Part shown: positions 24,688 to 34,573 of the stretch, piece after piece
Position numbering within the stretch: the first letter of the stretch is position 1
Layout: each line of letters starts with the position of its first letter
NCBI GenBank assembly: GCA_963753165.1
Contig: CAVWBP010000024.1
Coordinates: 62,001-126,000, forward strand
Direction: 5' to 3'
Source: JAKLQR01 sp963753165
GTDB taxonomy: Bacteria > Nitrospirota > Thermodesulfovibrionia > Thermodesulfovibrionales > SM23-35
Length of the DNA stretch: 64,000 nucleotides
Position numbers and translations under genes: made by a program
Notes under the pieces: generated by a model
Told to the model about the DNA's origin: nothing
Seen by the model: the letters and a program-made list of their open reading frames with translations, nothing else
Databases searched by the model: none

Positions 24688-25245
24688 TCAGACTTCCATG
24701 ATCTCCTTTTCCTTGTGGGATAAAACCTCATCCACTTTATCGATATACGAATCAGTGATCTTCTGTATCTCGTCCTGGAGTTTTTTCACTATGTCCTCGC
24801 TGATATGTTTCTCCTTTTCGAGTTTCTTGATCTCTTCATTCGTATCTCTCCGGATATTTCTTACCGAAACTTTCGCCTCTTCGGCCTTCTTCTTTACCGT
24901 CTTTACCAGAAGTTTTCTCCTCTCCTCGGTCAGCGGAGGGATGTTGATACGGATGATCTTCCCGTCGTTTGTAGGAGTCAGCCCGAGATCCGACTTGAGA
25001 ATCGCCTTTTCGATGTCGGGGATGATCTTCTGTTCCCACGGCTGGATTAAGATCTGGCGGCTTTCCGGTATGCTCAGACTGGTAAGCTGCTGAAGAGGAG
25101 TAAGTGTGTCGTAGTAATTGACCATGATCCCGTCAAGAAGCGCCAGGGATGCCCTCCCTGTTCTGATCGAAGAGAATTCTTTTCTCAGGGCCTCGACGGA
25201 ACGCGACATCCTGTCATTGGTGCTTTTCTTTAACTCTTGCTCCAT
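24688..25245 (-). CDS. frr: Ribosome recycling factor
   Basis: RRF splits post-termination ribosomes with EF-G. The 185 residues align along their length with the family: SSIRTGRASLALLDGIMVNYY, SLSIPESRQILIQPW, IPPLTEERRKLLVKTVKKKA and AKVSVRNIRRDTNEEIKKLE. The start at 25245 follows GGGGGAAC and matches the usual N-terminus (the next Met is internal to the conserved R-M motif), although this makes it overlap the end of pyrH by 32 bases. It is part of rpsB-tsf-pyrH-frr. Confidence 0.95.
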   Translation of the reverse strand: MEQELKKSTNDRMSRSVEALRKEFSSIRTGRASLALLDGIMVNYYDTLTPLQQLTSLSIPESRQILIQPWEQKIIPDIEKAILKSDLGLTPTNDGKIIRINIPPLTEERRKLLVKTVKKKAEEAKVSVRNIRRDTNEEIKKLEKEKHISEDIVKKLQDEIQKITDSYIDKVDEVLSHKEKEIMEV

Positions 25246-25954
25246 TGTTCCCCCTTACAAGAGTTCCGACTTTTTTCCCTTTTAATATTTTCCGAATATT
25301 TCCCTGTCCCTTTAAATTAAAAACCACTATGGGGAGTTTGTTGTCCATGCAGAGTGATATAGAGGTGGAATCCATAACAGTGAGCCCCTTTTTCAGAACG
25401 TCGATATAGGTAAGCGTAGAGTATTTTTTTGCGCGCGGGTCTTTCATAGGGTCAGCGGAATAAATTCCGTCAACTTTTGTTGCTTTCAGAATAATCTCTG
25501 CGCCGATTTCCATGGCCCTGAGGGAAGCGGCAGTGTCTGTGGTAAAGTAGGGGTTCCCTGTTCCTGCGGCAAAGATAACGGTTCTTCCTTTTTCGAGATG
25601 CCTGACCGCTTTCCGCCTGATGTACGGTTCTGCAAGTTCCTTCATCTCGATAGCCGACTGGACTCTCGTGGGTACGTCGTATTTTTCAAGGTAGTTCTGA
25701 AGTGCGAGCGCGTTAATAACCGTAGCAAGCATGCCCATATAATCGGCAGATGTCCTTTCGATTCCCCTGACACTTGCCTCAACTCCCCTGAAGATATTCC
25801 CTCCCCCGATTACGATAGCCAACTCGACTCCAAGCGACACAGCGTCCTTTATTTCCTGGGCGATATAGTCGACCGTTGCAGGGTCGACCCCATAGCTCTG
25901 GTCTCCCATCATAGCCTCACCGCTAATTTTAAGGAGTATCCTCTTATATTTCAA
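25214..25954 (-). CDS. pyrH: UMP kinase
   Basis: PyrH phosphorylates UMP to UDP and is GTP-regulated in bacteria. Landmarks: KRILLKISGEAMMG (phosphate loop), VIGGGNIFRGVEAS, RTSADYMGMLATVINALALQ, the ATP site IFAAGTGNPYFTTDTAASLR and the KATKVDGIYSADPM motif. Length is 246 residues. The stop lies 32 bases inside frr, and tsf ends seven bases upstream of the start. Confidence 0.95.
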   Translation of the reverse strand: MKYKRILLKISGEAMMGDQSYGVDPATVDYIAQEIKDAVSLGVELAIVIGGGNIFRGVEASVRGIERTSADYMGMLATVINALALQNYLEKYDVPTRVQSAIEMKELAEPYIRRKAVRHLEKGRTVIFAAGTGNPYFTTDTAASLRAMEIGAEIILKATKVDGIYSADPMKDPRAKKYSTLTYIDVLKKGLTVMDSTSISLCMDNKLPIVVFNLKGQGNIRKILKGKKVGTLVRGNNGARVKEKHQ

Positions 25955-25960
25955 GGTGTT

Positions 25961-26560
25961 TTACCCTGCTGCTTTTTCTCCGAGCTGGAATCTGGAAAAT
26001 CTCCTGATAACGATATTCTCCCCGAGTTTGGACATCTTTTCGGTAATGAGATCTTTCACTTTCTGTTCAGTATCTTTGATAAAGACCTGGTCGAGAAGAC
26101 AGACATCTGTATAATACTTTTCGAGCTTTCCTTCGATGATTTTTTCCATAACCTGAGGCGGTTTGTCCGCTACCTGCGCACGGTAGATTTCCTTCTCCCG
26201 TTCGACAACATCCAGGGGGATATCCTCTCTCGACAGGTACACGGGATTCGAGGCCGCGATCTGCATGGCGACATCCTTGACAAGTTCCCTGAAGTCCTCT
26301 GTCCGGGCAACAAAGTCCGTCTCGCAGTTGATCTCGACAAGGGTGCCGATTTTCCCCATGTGGATGTAGGATTCTATAAGGCCTTCAGATGCGGTTCTCC
26401 CAGCTTTTTTTACCGCAGTTGCAAGGCCTTTCTGCCTGAGAAAGTCGATTGCTTTTTCAAAATCTCCCTCGCTCTCGGTGAGCGCCTTCTTGCATTCCAT
26501 CATCCCGACGCCGGTTTTTTCTCTCAGTTCCTTGATCAGATCAGCAGATATTTTTGTCAT
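25961..26560 (-). CDS. tsf: Elongation factor Ts (short form)
   Basis: EF-Ts recycles EF-Tu by exchanging GDP. LREKTGVGMMECKKALTESEGDFEKAI is the conserved UBA-like N-terminal module and VEINCETDFVARTEDF the core signature. It is 199 residues, the single-core version seen in Thermus and many deep lineages rather than the ~283-residue form of E. coli. It overlaps rpsB by four bases (ATGA). Confidence 0.95.
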   Translation of the reverse strand: MTKISADLIKELREKTGVGMMECKKALTESEGDFEKAIDFLRQKGLATAVKKAGRTASEGLIESYIHMGKIGTLVEINCETDFVARTEDFRELVKDVAMQIAASNPVYLSREDIPLDVVEREKEIYRAQVADKPPQVMEKIIEGKLEKYYTDVCLLDQVFIKDTEQKVKDLITEKMSKLGENIVIRRFSRFQLGEKAAG

Positions 26561-27318
26561 TCTGTTGCCCCTGCTTCTTCCTGGTGTATCTTTTCTTCCG
26601 CCTGGGCCTTCTCAGTTTCTTCCGCGAGAGTCTTGGAGAGTGTGGCTTTTCCCTCGACTACGGCATCCGCTATTTTTGAAGTGATCAGTTTGATGGCCCT
26701 GATCGCATCATCGTTCCCGGGTATGACATAGTCAATTTCATCGGGGTCGCAATTCGTATCGACAATCGCGACGATGGGAACGGATAATTTCCTTGCTTCA
26801 GCGATGGCGATCCTCTCCTTCTTTGGGTCTACGATGAAGAGAGCGCCCGGAAGCGTGTCCATGTTTTTGATGCCGGAAAGGTTCTTTTCCAGCTTTGTCC
26901 TCTCTTTTTCGAGAGCGGCAACCTCTTTTTTGGGAAGGATTTCATAGGTCCCATCACCTTTCATTGCCTCGATCTTTTTCAGTTTTTCGATGCTCTTCCT
27001 GATCGTTGCATAATTGGTAAGCATGCCGCCGAGCCAACGCTGATTTACGTAAAAAGCTCCGGACCTTTGCGCTTCTTCCCTGATCGCGTCCTGTGACTGC
27101 TTCTTCGTCCCGACGAAAAGGATCGGAGCGCCTGCAATTGACGCGTTCCTTACGAAGTTATAGGCCTCCTCAAGGCCCTTGACCGTTTTCTGAAGGTCGA
27201 TGATGTAAATACCGTTTCTCTCGCCAAAGATGTATTTCTTCATCTTGGGATGCCATCTCTTCACCTGATGGCCAAAATGCACGCCTGCTTCAAGAAGCTC
27301 TTTCATTCCTGCTACCAT
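26557..27318 (-). CDS. rpsB: 30S ribosomal protein S2
   Basis: Small-subunit protein S2. ELLEAGVHFGHQVKRWHPKM at the start, VDTNCDPDEIDYVIPGNDDA and a Glu/Ala-rich tail are diagnostic. The start at 27318 (VAGMKELLEAG) is used because AGGAGGAAC lies eleven to nineteen bases upstream and because the family begins here; a longer frame to 27381 encodes an atypical charged leader. It is the first gene of the rpsB-tsf-pyrH-frr operon. Confidence 0.95.
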   Translation of the reverse strand: MVAGMKELLEAGVHFGHQVKRWHPKMKKYIFGERNGIYIIDLQKTVKGLEEAYNFVRNASIAGAPILFVGTKKQSQDAIREEAQRSGAFYVNQRWLGGMLTNYATIRKSIEKLKKIEAMKGDGTYEILPKKEVAALEKERTKLEKNLSGIKNMDTLPGALFIVDPKKERIAIAEARKLSVPIVAIVDTNCDPDEIDYVIPGNDDAIRAIKLITSKIADAVVEGKATLSKTLAEETEKAQAEEKIHQEEAGATE

Positions 27319-27435
27319 GTTCTCTTGTTCCTCCTGTTTCCTCATCCTCTGTTTGCTCGGAATATCGCCATGCTGGCGCACAGAGGCAGAATGATGTATT
27401 TTCTGAAAGAAAAGAAACTCTCTTTCAGGAACAAA

Positions 27436-27465
27436 AGATTAACACAAAAATAGCTTTTTTTGCAA
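27436..27465 (-). promoter_or_regulatory. Candidate promoter of the rpsB operon
   Basis: On the minus strand TTGCAA (27465-27460) and TAATCT (27441-27436) are separated by 18 bases, about 120 bases before rpsB. Between it and the gene a 7-bp hairpin (CTGAAAG...CTTTCAG) lies in the leader and could be a site for S2 feedback control; this is speculative. Confidence 0.35.
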
Positions 27466-27538
27466 GGGGATACGGTGGTAAAATCATAAATGTCGTCTGC
27501 GCATAGAAACCATTCAAATATATTCAAGAGGGGGAACC

Positions 27539-28840
27539 ATGATTGCTCGTTATACCCGCCCTGATATGGGGAAGCTGTGGAGTATCGAGACCAGGTACAG
27601 GAAATGGCTCGATGTGGAAATAGCTGCCTGTGAGGCATGGGCCGAACTTGGGGAAATACCGAAGGATGCCCTGGCCGGCATCAGGAAAAAGGCAAAATTC
27701 GACGTCAGGAAGATTGATGAGATCGAAAAGGTAGTCAGGCACGACGTGATTGCGTTTCTGAGCTCTGTTGCCGGGAGTCTCGGCCCTGAATCAAGATTCA
27801 TTCACAAAGGACTCACTTCATCCGATATCCTTGATACCGCACTGGCGCTCCTTATGGGGGAGGCTGCCGATATAATCATCAACGATATCAGGAAGCTCAT
27901 GGAGATTCTGAAAAAACAGGCATACCGGTATAAAGATACTCAAATGATAGGGAGAAGCCATGGCATTCATGCCGAACCCATGACCTTCGGCCTTAAATAT
28001 GCCCTCTGGTACAGCGATATGCAGCGGAACCTTGAAAGGATGAGGCGGGCGCAGGAGGTCGTGCTGGTCGGGAAGCTTTCCGGGGCGGTGGGGACCTTCT
28101 CGAACGTCCCCCCTGCAATCGAAGTGAAAGTCTGCAAGAAACTGGGACTGAAACCCGAACCGGTCGCCACACAGGTGGTACAGAGGGACAGGCATGCAGA
28201 ATATCTGACAACCCTTGCCCTGATCGCTGCGTCTGTTGAAAAAATAGCGGTAGAAATACGGCATCTCCAGAGGACAGAGGTGCTCGAAGCTGAAGAACCG
28301 TTCATGACAGGGCAGAAAGGGTCTTCCGCAATGCCGCATAAACGCAATCCCATCGGGTGTGAGAACCTATCGGGCCTTGCCCGGCTTGTGAGGGCAAATG
28401 CGATGGCGGCGCTCGAAAATATAGCCCTGTGGCATGAGAGGGATATTTCCCATTCCTCTGTGGAGAGGGTGATCATCCCGGACAGCGCCATCCTTGTCGA
28501 TTATATGCTCGACAGAATTACAGGCATTCTCGATAAACTCCAGGTTTATCCGCGAAGGATGAAGGAGAATATGAACAAGAGCTACGGACTGTTCAATTCC
28601 CAGCGGGTCATGCTTGCGCTCATCGAAAAGGGATTGTCCCGGGACGCGGCCTATGACATAGTGCAGCGGAATGCGATGAAGAGCTGGAAAACAGGAGTCC
28701 AGTTCAAAAAGCTGGTGCTCAAAGACAGTGCGGTCAAGAAATACCTGTCTTCACAGGAAATAGAATCCATCTTCAATCTTGAATATTACCTGAAAAATGT
28801 GAGCTTCATTTTCAAGAGGGTTTTCGGTTCGGGTAAATGA
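27539..28840 (+). CDS. purB: Adenylosuccinate lyase
   Basis: PurB cleaves SAICAR and adenylosuccinate in purine synthesis. It shows FIHKGLTSSDILDTALAL, the catalytic-region GRSHGIHAEPMTFGLK, and the fumarase/aspartase signature GSSAMPHKRNPIGCENL in 433 residues, of normal length. The start has AGAGGGGGAACC immediately upstream. It overlaps purL by four bases, making a purB-purL operon divergent from rpsB. Confidence 0.95.
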   Translation: MIARYTRPDMGKLWSIETRYRKWLDVEIAACEAWAELGEIPKDALAGIRKKAKFDVRKIDEIEKVVRHDVIAFLSSVAGSLGPESRFIHKGLTSSDILDTALALLMGEAADIIINDIRKLMEILKKQAYRYKDTQMIGRSHGIHAEPMTFGLKYALWYSDMQRNLERMRRAQEVVLVGKLSGAVGTFSNVPPAIEVKVCKKLGLKPEPVATQVVQRDRHAEYLTTLALIAASVEKIAVEIRHLQRTEVLEAEEPFMTGQKGSSAMPHKRNPIGCENLSGLARLVRANAMAALENIALWHERDISHSSVERVIIPDSAILVDYMLDRITGILDKLQVYPRRMKENMNKSYGLFNSQRVMLALIEKGLSRDAAYDIVQRNAMKSWKTGVQFKKLVLKDSAVKKYLSSQEIESIFNLEYYLKNVSFIFKRVFGSGK

Positions 28841-31800
28841 ACGGCAATCCTCTCATACATTTCTACCGGACCCCGGCATTCTCACCGGCAAAGACAGATG
28901 AGATTTTGTCCCTTGCCGGAACATATCTTTTCCCGGGGATTATTGCTGCGGAAACGGAATACTGTTTTCACATCGAGACAACTTCTCCGCTCACCAATGC
29001 TGAATCAGGCATCCTCCGGTGGCTTCTCTCGGAAACCTTTGAGCAGGAGAAATTTGGGGAGAACAGTTTTTTGAACCCCCCCATCCCCCCCTTGCCAAGG
29101 GGGGGAGTAGGGGGGGTGGACTTTCCCTTGGCAAGGGGGGAGTCAGGAGGGGTAATCACTCCGGATGCAGAGGTCATGGCGAGGAATGAAATGACGAAGC
29201 AGTCCCGTTCAGAAGAGATCGCTTCCCCTTCAGATCGCAATGACGCCCATCTTATCATAGAAGTCGGGCCCGAGGATGAACTTCTCTACCGCCTGGTCGA
29301 CGAATGCAGTGTCCGTATGTCATGCCTGTGGTCTCACAAAGATCACGCGCATCGAACGGTCGAGAAGATACCTATTTGTCAGTGATCACAGGATACCCCC
29401 CCAGCCCCCCCTTGCCAAGGGGGGGAGATGGAAGGATGAACTTCCTCTTGCCAAGAGGGGGTTGAAGGGGGGTAGCTCTGAACTATCGACTTCCCACCTT
29501 CAGTCTTTTCTTGATTATATCCATGACCGCATGACCGAGTGTGAGTACCCTCAAACCTTGACGTCCTTCGCAACGGGCATGAAACCGGAGTCCGTGTATA
29601 TTGTCCCTCTGATTGAAGAGGGCAGGGATGCACTGAAGAAGATAAATACCGAACTGGGGCTTGGACTCGATGAGTGGGATATCGGGTATTACTACAACCT
29701 GTTTGTGAACGAAATAGGACGGAATCCCACGAGTGTGGAATGTTTTGACCTGGGGCAGTCCAACAGCGAACACTCCCGGCACTGGTTCTTCCAGGGCAGA
29801 CTGATCATTGACGGAAAGGAAATGGAGGATTCGCTTATACAAATTATAAAACAGCCGTTGAAGCGCAGCGCCCCGAATAACAGTGTCATTGCATTCAAGG
29901 ACAATTCAAGCGGCATTCGCGGCTATGAGATAATGAATATCTTCCCTGAAATTCCCGGAGCCCCGGCACGTTTCCAGGAGAGACGGGTCAATTACGATAT
30001 CATTTTTACCGCGGAGACACACAACTTCCCGACAGGCGTCGCTCCCTTCCCCGGCGCTGAAACAGGCACGGGCGGGAGAATACGGGATGTCCATGCAACC
30101 GGGAGGGGGAGTCTGGTTGTAGCAGGCACCGCTGCCTACTGTGTCGGGAATCTTAACATCCCGGGGTATTCGCTCCCCTGGGAGGATCCCTCGTTCCTCT
30201 ATCCGCCGAACCTTGCTTTGCCACTTCAGATAGAGATCGAGGCCAGCAACGGGGCATCCGATTACGGGAACAAATTCGGAGAACCGGTGATACAGGGGTT
30301 CACGCGGTCGTTCGGTATCCGGCTGCCTGACGGAGAACGGAGGGAATGGGTGAAACCGATCATGTTCACCGGTGGCATAGGGCAGATCGATGCGAGACAT
30401 ACAGAGAAAAGAGAGCCTGAAAAAGGGATGCTCGTGATAAAGATCGGCGGCCCTGCATACAGGATCGGTATGGGAGGAGGGGCTGCGTCGAGCATGATAC
30501 AGGGAGAGAATATCGCAGAGCTCGACTTCAGCGCGGTCCAGCGCGGCGACGCAGAGATGGAGCAGAAGGCGAACAGGGTCATCAGGGCCTGTGTCGAAAT
30601 GGGAGACGGAAATCCGATCGTCAGTATCCATGACCAGGGCGCAGGCGGGAACTGCAATGTCGTGAAAGAAATTATCTATCCGGCCGGTGCGAAGATAGAG
30701 ATAAGAAAGATTCAGCTTGGCGATACGACATTATCTGTTCTCGAAATATGGGGAGCCGAATACCAGGAGCAGGATGCATTGCTTTTACAATCTCACAGGA
30801 AAGAAGAGTTTCTCTTTCTCTGTACAAGAGAGAAGGTGCCCTGTGCGGTTATCGGAGAAATAACAGGTGATGGATTTATTGTCCTCTACGATGAAACAGA
30901 CGGGAGCACGCCTGTGAATCTTGACCTTGCGAAGGTCCTCGGCGCAATGCCGCAGAAGACGTTCAAACTCGAAAGGGTCAATCCGGCACTTAAACCGCTC
31001 CGCCTTCCGGAAGACCTAACGGTCAGGGAGGCGCTTGAGCGGGTACTCCGGCTCGTATCCGTAGGATCAAAAAAATTTCTTACGAACAAAGTGGACAGGT
31101 CGGTTACCGGGCTCATTGCCCGGCAGCAATGTGTGGGGCCTCTTCAGTTGCCCTTGTCGAATGTTGCGGTCATCGGCCAGAGCCATTTTGGATTGACGGG
31201 CGCAGCGATGGCTATCGGAGAACAGCCTGTAAAAGGTCTGATCAGTCCGCAGGCCATGGCGAGGATGTCGGTCGGTGAAGCGCTGACGAACATCATGTGG
31301 GCGAAGATAAGCGCCCTCGAAGATATTAAATGTTCCGGCAACTGGATGTGGGCGGCAAAACTCCCCGGTGAGGGTGCGAAGATCTATGATGCGGCAGTTG
31401 CGTTGCGCGATGTGCTCATTGCATTGGGGATCGCGATTGACGGTGGGAAGGACAGTCTTTCGATGGCTGCACTGGTGGAGGACCAATCGGGGGGTACGGA
31501 GATTGTTAAGTCTCCCGGAGCGCTTGTGCTCTCTGCATATGCGACCTGTCCCGATATCACGAAAGTTATCACCCCCGACATAAAAACCCCCGGGACCAGC
31601 AGCCTCCTTTATATCGATCTGGGTACCTGCAGATACCGGATGGGCGGGACTTCGCTTGCCCATGTATACGGACAGACAGGCGATGAATCTCCTGATCTCG
31701 ACGACCCCGGACTGTTAAAGCAAACATTCAATGTCATTCAAAAGCTCATCGGAGAAGACATGATCCTGTCGGGGCATGACAGGAGTGACGGAGGGCTTAT

Positions 31801-33124
31801 CGTAACCCTTCTTGAAATGGCCTTCTCCGGGAACTGCGGAATAGAGGTGAATATCCTACCCCCCCATCCCCCCCTTGCCAAGGGGGGGAGTAGAGAAGGG
31901 AATATTCCCCTTACTAACGGGGAGAGCGGAGGTGATGAATTTCCCTTTACCAAGGGTGAGAGCAGGTTAGCTGAACTTCCTCTGCTTTTTTCCGAGGAAC
32001 TCGGTCTCGTGATCGAATATCTTCCGGAACATGAAGAGACCATTACAACTGCTCTTAAAGGTAGCAACATCCCCTTTCAGATTATCGGGAGAACACTTTC
32101 GGAGAAGCAGATAAAGATTGAGGTGGATAATCAGGTTGTCCTCAACGAAGACATGAGTGTCCTCAGGGAGATGTGGGGAGAGACGAGCTATCAACTCGAC
32201 AGACTCCAGGCAAACCCCGAGTGTGTTGATGAAGAGAAAAAGAAAAGTTTCGGGAGGAAAGGGCCGGCATACAGAATTACGTTTACACCGGAAAAAACAC
32301 CCGAAACAATTCCCGGAAAAGACAAGAAACCAAAAATCGCGGTCATCCGGGAGGAGGGCAGCAACGGCGACCGTGAGATGACCTCAGCGTTCTACCATGC
32401 CGGGTTTGAGGTATGGGACGTGACCATGACAGATATCCTTGGCGGCAGAGTCAGTCTGGATGCCTTTAGAGGGGTGGTCTTTGTCGGCGGGTTCAGTTAT
32501 GCAGATGTCCTTGATTCAGCAAAGGGCTGGGCAGGGGTGATCAGGTTCAACAAGAGTGTTTTTGAACAATTCGAGAGGTTCTATGCAAGACCTGATACCT
32601 TCAGTCTCGGCGTCTGTAACGGTTGCCAGCTCATGGCGCTCCTCGGGTGGGTTCCCTGGAAGGGGATTCCTGACACCATTCAGCCCAGGTTTATCCGGAA
32701 CAGACCGGGGAGGTTCGAATCCCGTTTTTCAACGGTTCGTATTCTCCGGAGTCCTGCAGTTATGCTCCGGGGCATGGAAGACTCGGTGCTTGGCGTATGG
32801 ATTGCGCATGGAGAAGGAAGACTCCATTTCCCGGACCGGGAAATGATACAGGAAGTCCTTGATCAGGGACTTGCGCCTGTCCGGTTTGTTGACGACAACG
32901 GCGAATTCACCGAAACGTACCCGTTTAATCCCAACGGTTCTCCTCAGGGGATAACCGCGCTCTGTTCCCCTGACGGAAGGCACCTCGCAATGATGCCCCA
33001 TCCGGAACGGACCTTTCTCAAATGGCAGTGGGCATATATGCCGGAAAAATGGAAGAGAGACCTCGATGCTTCACCGTGGCTGAGGATGTTCCGGAACGCA
33101 CAGGCATGGTGTGAAAAGGGATAA
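28837..33124 (+). CDS. purL: Phosphoribosylformylglycinamidine synthase (long PurSLQ type), repeat-inserted and frameshifted once
   Basis: The long, single-chain FGAM synthase: a PurS-like N-terminal part, PurL halves (TAETHNFPTGVAPFPGAETG, IGMGGGAASSMIQG, DRSVTGLIARQQCVGPLQLP, LSGHDRSDGGLIVTL) and a C-terminal PurQ glutaminase with nucleophile Cys in SLGVCNGCQLM and HPERTF. The first 144 codons (to EVGP) lie in one frame; RMNFSTAWSTNAVSVCHACGL continues in the next, so a single extra base occurs at 29269-29272 (CCCG). In addition three family A repeats and one family B repeat are read through as Pro/Gly-rich insertions. All catalytic motifs remain. Confidence 0.88.
29073..29160. repeat. Family A palindromic repeat in purL (insertion 1)
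   Basis: Two inverted cores, CCCCCCCTTGCCAAGGGGGG and TTTCCCTTGGCAAGGGGGG, are translated as NPPIPPLPRGGVGGV and DFPLARGESGGV. It lies between GENSFL and IIEVGP of the PurS-like domain, where related enzymes have only a short loop. Confidence 0.8.
29172..29247. repeat. Family B repeat in purL (insertion 1b)
   Basis: AGGTCATGGCGAGGAATGAA...ACGAAGCAGTCCC...TCGCAATGACGC has the same inverted ends (GTCAT.GCGAG / CTCGCAATGAC type) as the intergenic copy at 35985-36070. It is read as VMARNEMTKQSRSEEIASPS and directly follows a family A unit, so two different repeats sit in tandem inside one gene. Confidence 0.65.
29391..29475. repeat. Family A palindromic repeat in purL (insertion 2)
   Basis: CCCCCCCTTGCCAAGGGGGG followed by CCTCTTGCCAAGAGGGGG and GAAGGGGGG. 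Translated as RIPPQPPLAKGGRWKDELPL and AKRGLKGGSS, between YLFVSDH and TSHLQSFLDYIHDRMTE of PurL. Confidence 0.8.
31856..31970. repeat. Family A palindromic repeat in purL (insertion 3)
   Basis: CCCCCCCTTGCCAAGGGGGG followed by CCCCTTACTAACGGGGAG and CCCTTTACCAAGGGTGAG: three consecutive cores. Translated as LPPHPPLAKGGSREGNIPLT and NGESGGDEFPFTKGESRL, inserted between NCGIEVNI and AELPLLFSEELG in the second PurL half. Confidence 0.8.
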
Positions 33125-33178
33125 GGCAAATTCATTCGCAAAATTAACAATACTCACTGACGCAAGAATCTTTCCTCT

Positions 33179-34301
33179 CTACTCAAAAAGCACGTAGCCC
33201 TTGATCTGATCGAGTCTTTTCCCCTTTACCCCGAGGTCTTCGGGTCGGGTGATCTTTTTTTCACGGCGCACTTTGAGAATCCTCGTGACGGTTTCCGGCC
33301 CCAGGCCGGGCACTCTCAGCAGGGATTCTTTTTCCGAGGTATTGATCCTCACCGGATAGTATTCGGGATGATTGTCCGCCCATATCTGTTTGGGGTCCCT
33401 GTCCAGTCTCAGATTTCCGCCCGCGTCGACAAGGAGGTCTTCACGGGTGAACCCGTATTTGCGGATCAGGAAATCAGACTGATACAGGCGGTGTTCACGC
33501 AGGAAAGGTTTTTCAGGGTCCGCAAGGAAGTTTCTTTCGCCGGGAATATCAGGATGCCCGAGACCTTTCTGATAAGCGGAAAAATAGACCCGCTTGAAGT
33601 TGAGACGTTTATAGAGACCGAACATATACTGAATGATCTCCGAATCGGTCTCGTCCGAAGCGCCGACAATAAACTGCGTGGTGCATTTGACCCTCGAAAA
33701 CCTCATGCCTCTTCCGGTGAGTTTCCCCATCAGCTTCAATGGCCGGATTATATCTTCTTCGTAGTCTTTTCTCTCCGACAGCACAGAAAAATGCTTCCTG
33801 CCGGGCGTCTCGATATTGAGAGACACCGCGGTTGCAAGCGAGAACGCGTCTTCAACTGCCGCATCCGAAGCGCCCGGTATGATCTTCAGGTGGATATATC
33901 CCCTGAAATTATGTTTGTACCTGAGAAGCCGGGCGACTGCATTGATCTTATCCATGGTATGGTCCGCGTTCTGAATGACCCCGGAACTCAGGAACAGGCC
34001 GAATACCTTCCTCTTTCTCTGATATTCCATGAACACTTTGGCGATCTCTTCAGGCTGAAGGGTGCAGCGTCTTATGTCCCTGTCGGAACGGAGAGGGCAG
34101 TATCTGCAGTCGTTTTTGCAGGCGTTTGAAAGAAGGGTCTTCAGCAGAACGGTAGAGCCGCCCTGCGGGAGGACGACCGGATAAAGCCATTTGCCGTCAC
34201 GACCCTCTCCTGCGGTGTTCGTCCCTGCCGGTGCCGCATGCACAGGCCAGATCATACCGCGAATCTTCGGAGAGCATGTTCAGTTTTTCGATGGTGTCCA
34301 T
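33179..34301 (-). pseudogene. Radical SAM protein with C-terminal helix-hairpin-helix, frameshifted near the N-terminus
   Basis: The long open part (from 34255) contains the radical SAM cluster motif CKNDCRYCPL (C-x3-C-x2-C), the usual barrel, and a C-terminal HhH motif LLRVPGLGPETVTRILKV, as in the 'putative DNA modification/repair radical SAM protein' group. The proper start is probably ATG 34301: MDTIEKLNMLSEDSRYDLAC followed by ACGTGRDEHRRRG is the typical N-terminus of this group but lies one base out of frame, joining near 34200 (AGGAGAGGG). The HhH suggests DNA binding; the reaction is unknown. Confidence 0.75.
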
Positions 34302-34573
34302 ACAAAATCTTCAGGCTTCAGGCTAAAAAATCTCGATCGTCGGCTGTTTCCGGTCCCTCTCCAGCCGGACTTCTCCTCGATCTCAGACAGTGCCTTCTTC
34401 ACTGCTTCCTCTGTGGTTCTCAGGTTCCCCTTGCAGAACTTGATGAGATGGGTCGCCCTCTTCACTTTTTCCGTAAGAACATCGACGTTGATGCTCTCTG
34501 ACTCTATCTCGTGTATGATCCGCTCAAGCTCCCCGATGGCCTGTGTATAGCTAAGCTTCTTTTTCTCAGTCAT
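34280..34573 (-). CDS. xseB: Exodeoxyribonuclease VII small subunit
   Basis: A 97-residue protein with LSYTQAIGELERIIHEIESE, the XseB signature, and a helical ALSEIEE-rich end. XseB binds XseA to form the nuclease. The start at 34573 overlaps the restored xseA end (34566), and a longer frame to 34600 has no support. The tail (FFSLKPEDFVWTPSKN) is longer than usual and overlaps the radical SAM start by 22 bases. Confidence 0.9.
   Translation of the reverse strand: MTEKKKLSYTQAIGELERIIHEIESESINVDVLTEKVKRATHLIKFCKGNLRTTEEAVKKALSEIEEKSGWRGTGNSRRSRFFSLKPEDFVWTPSKN

Noticed and set aside
27319..27440. Rho-independent terminator in the rpsB leader
   Set aside because: The 7-bp stem has no adjacent T-run in the direction of rpsB and lies between promoter and gene; a leader structure is more plausible.
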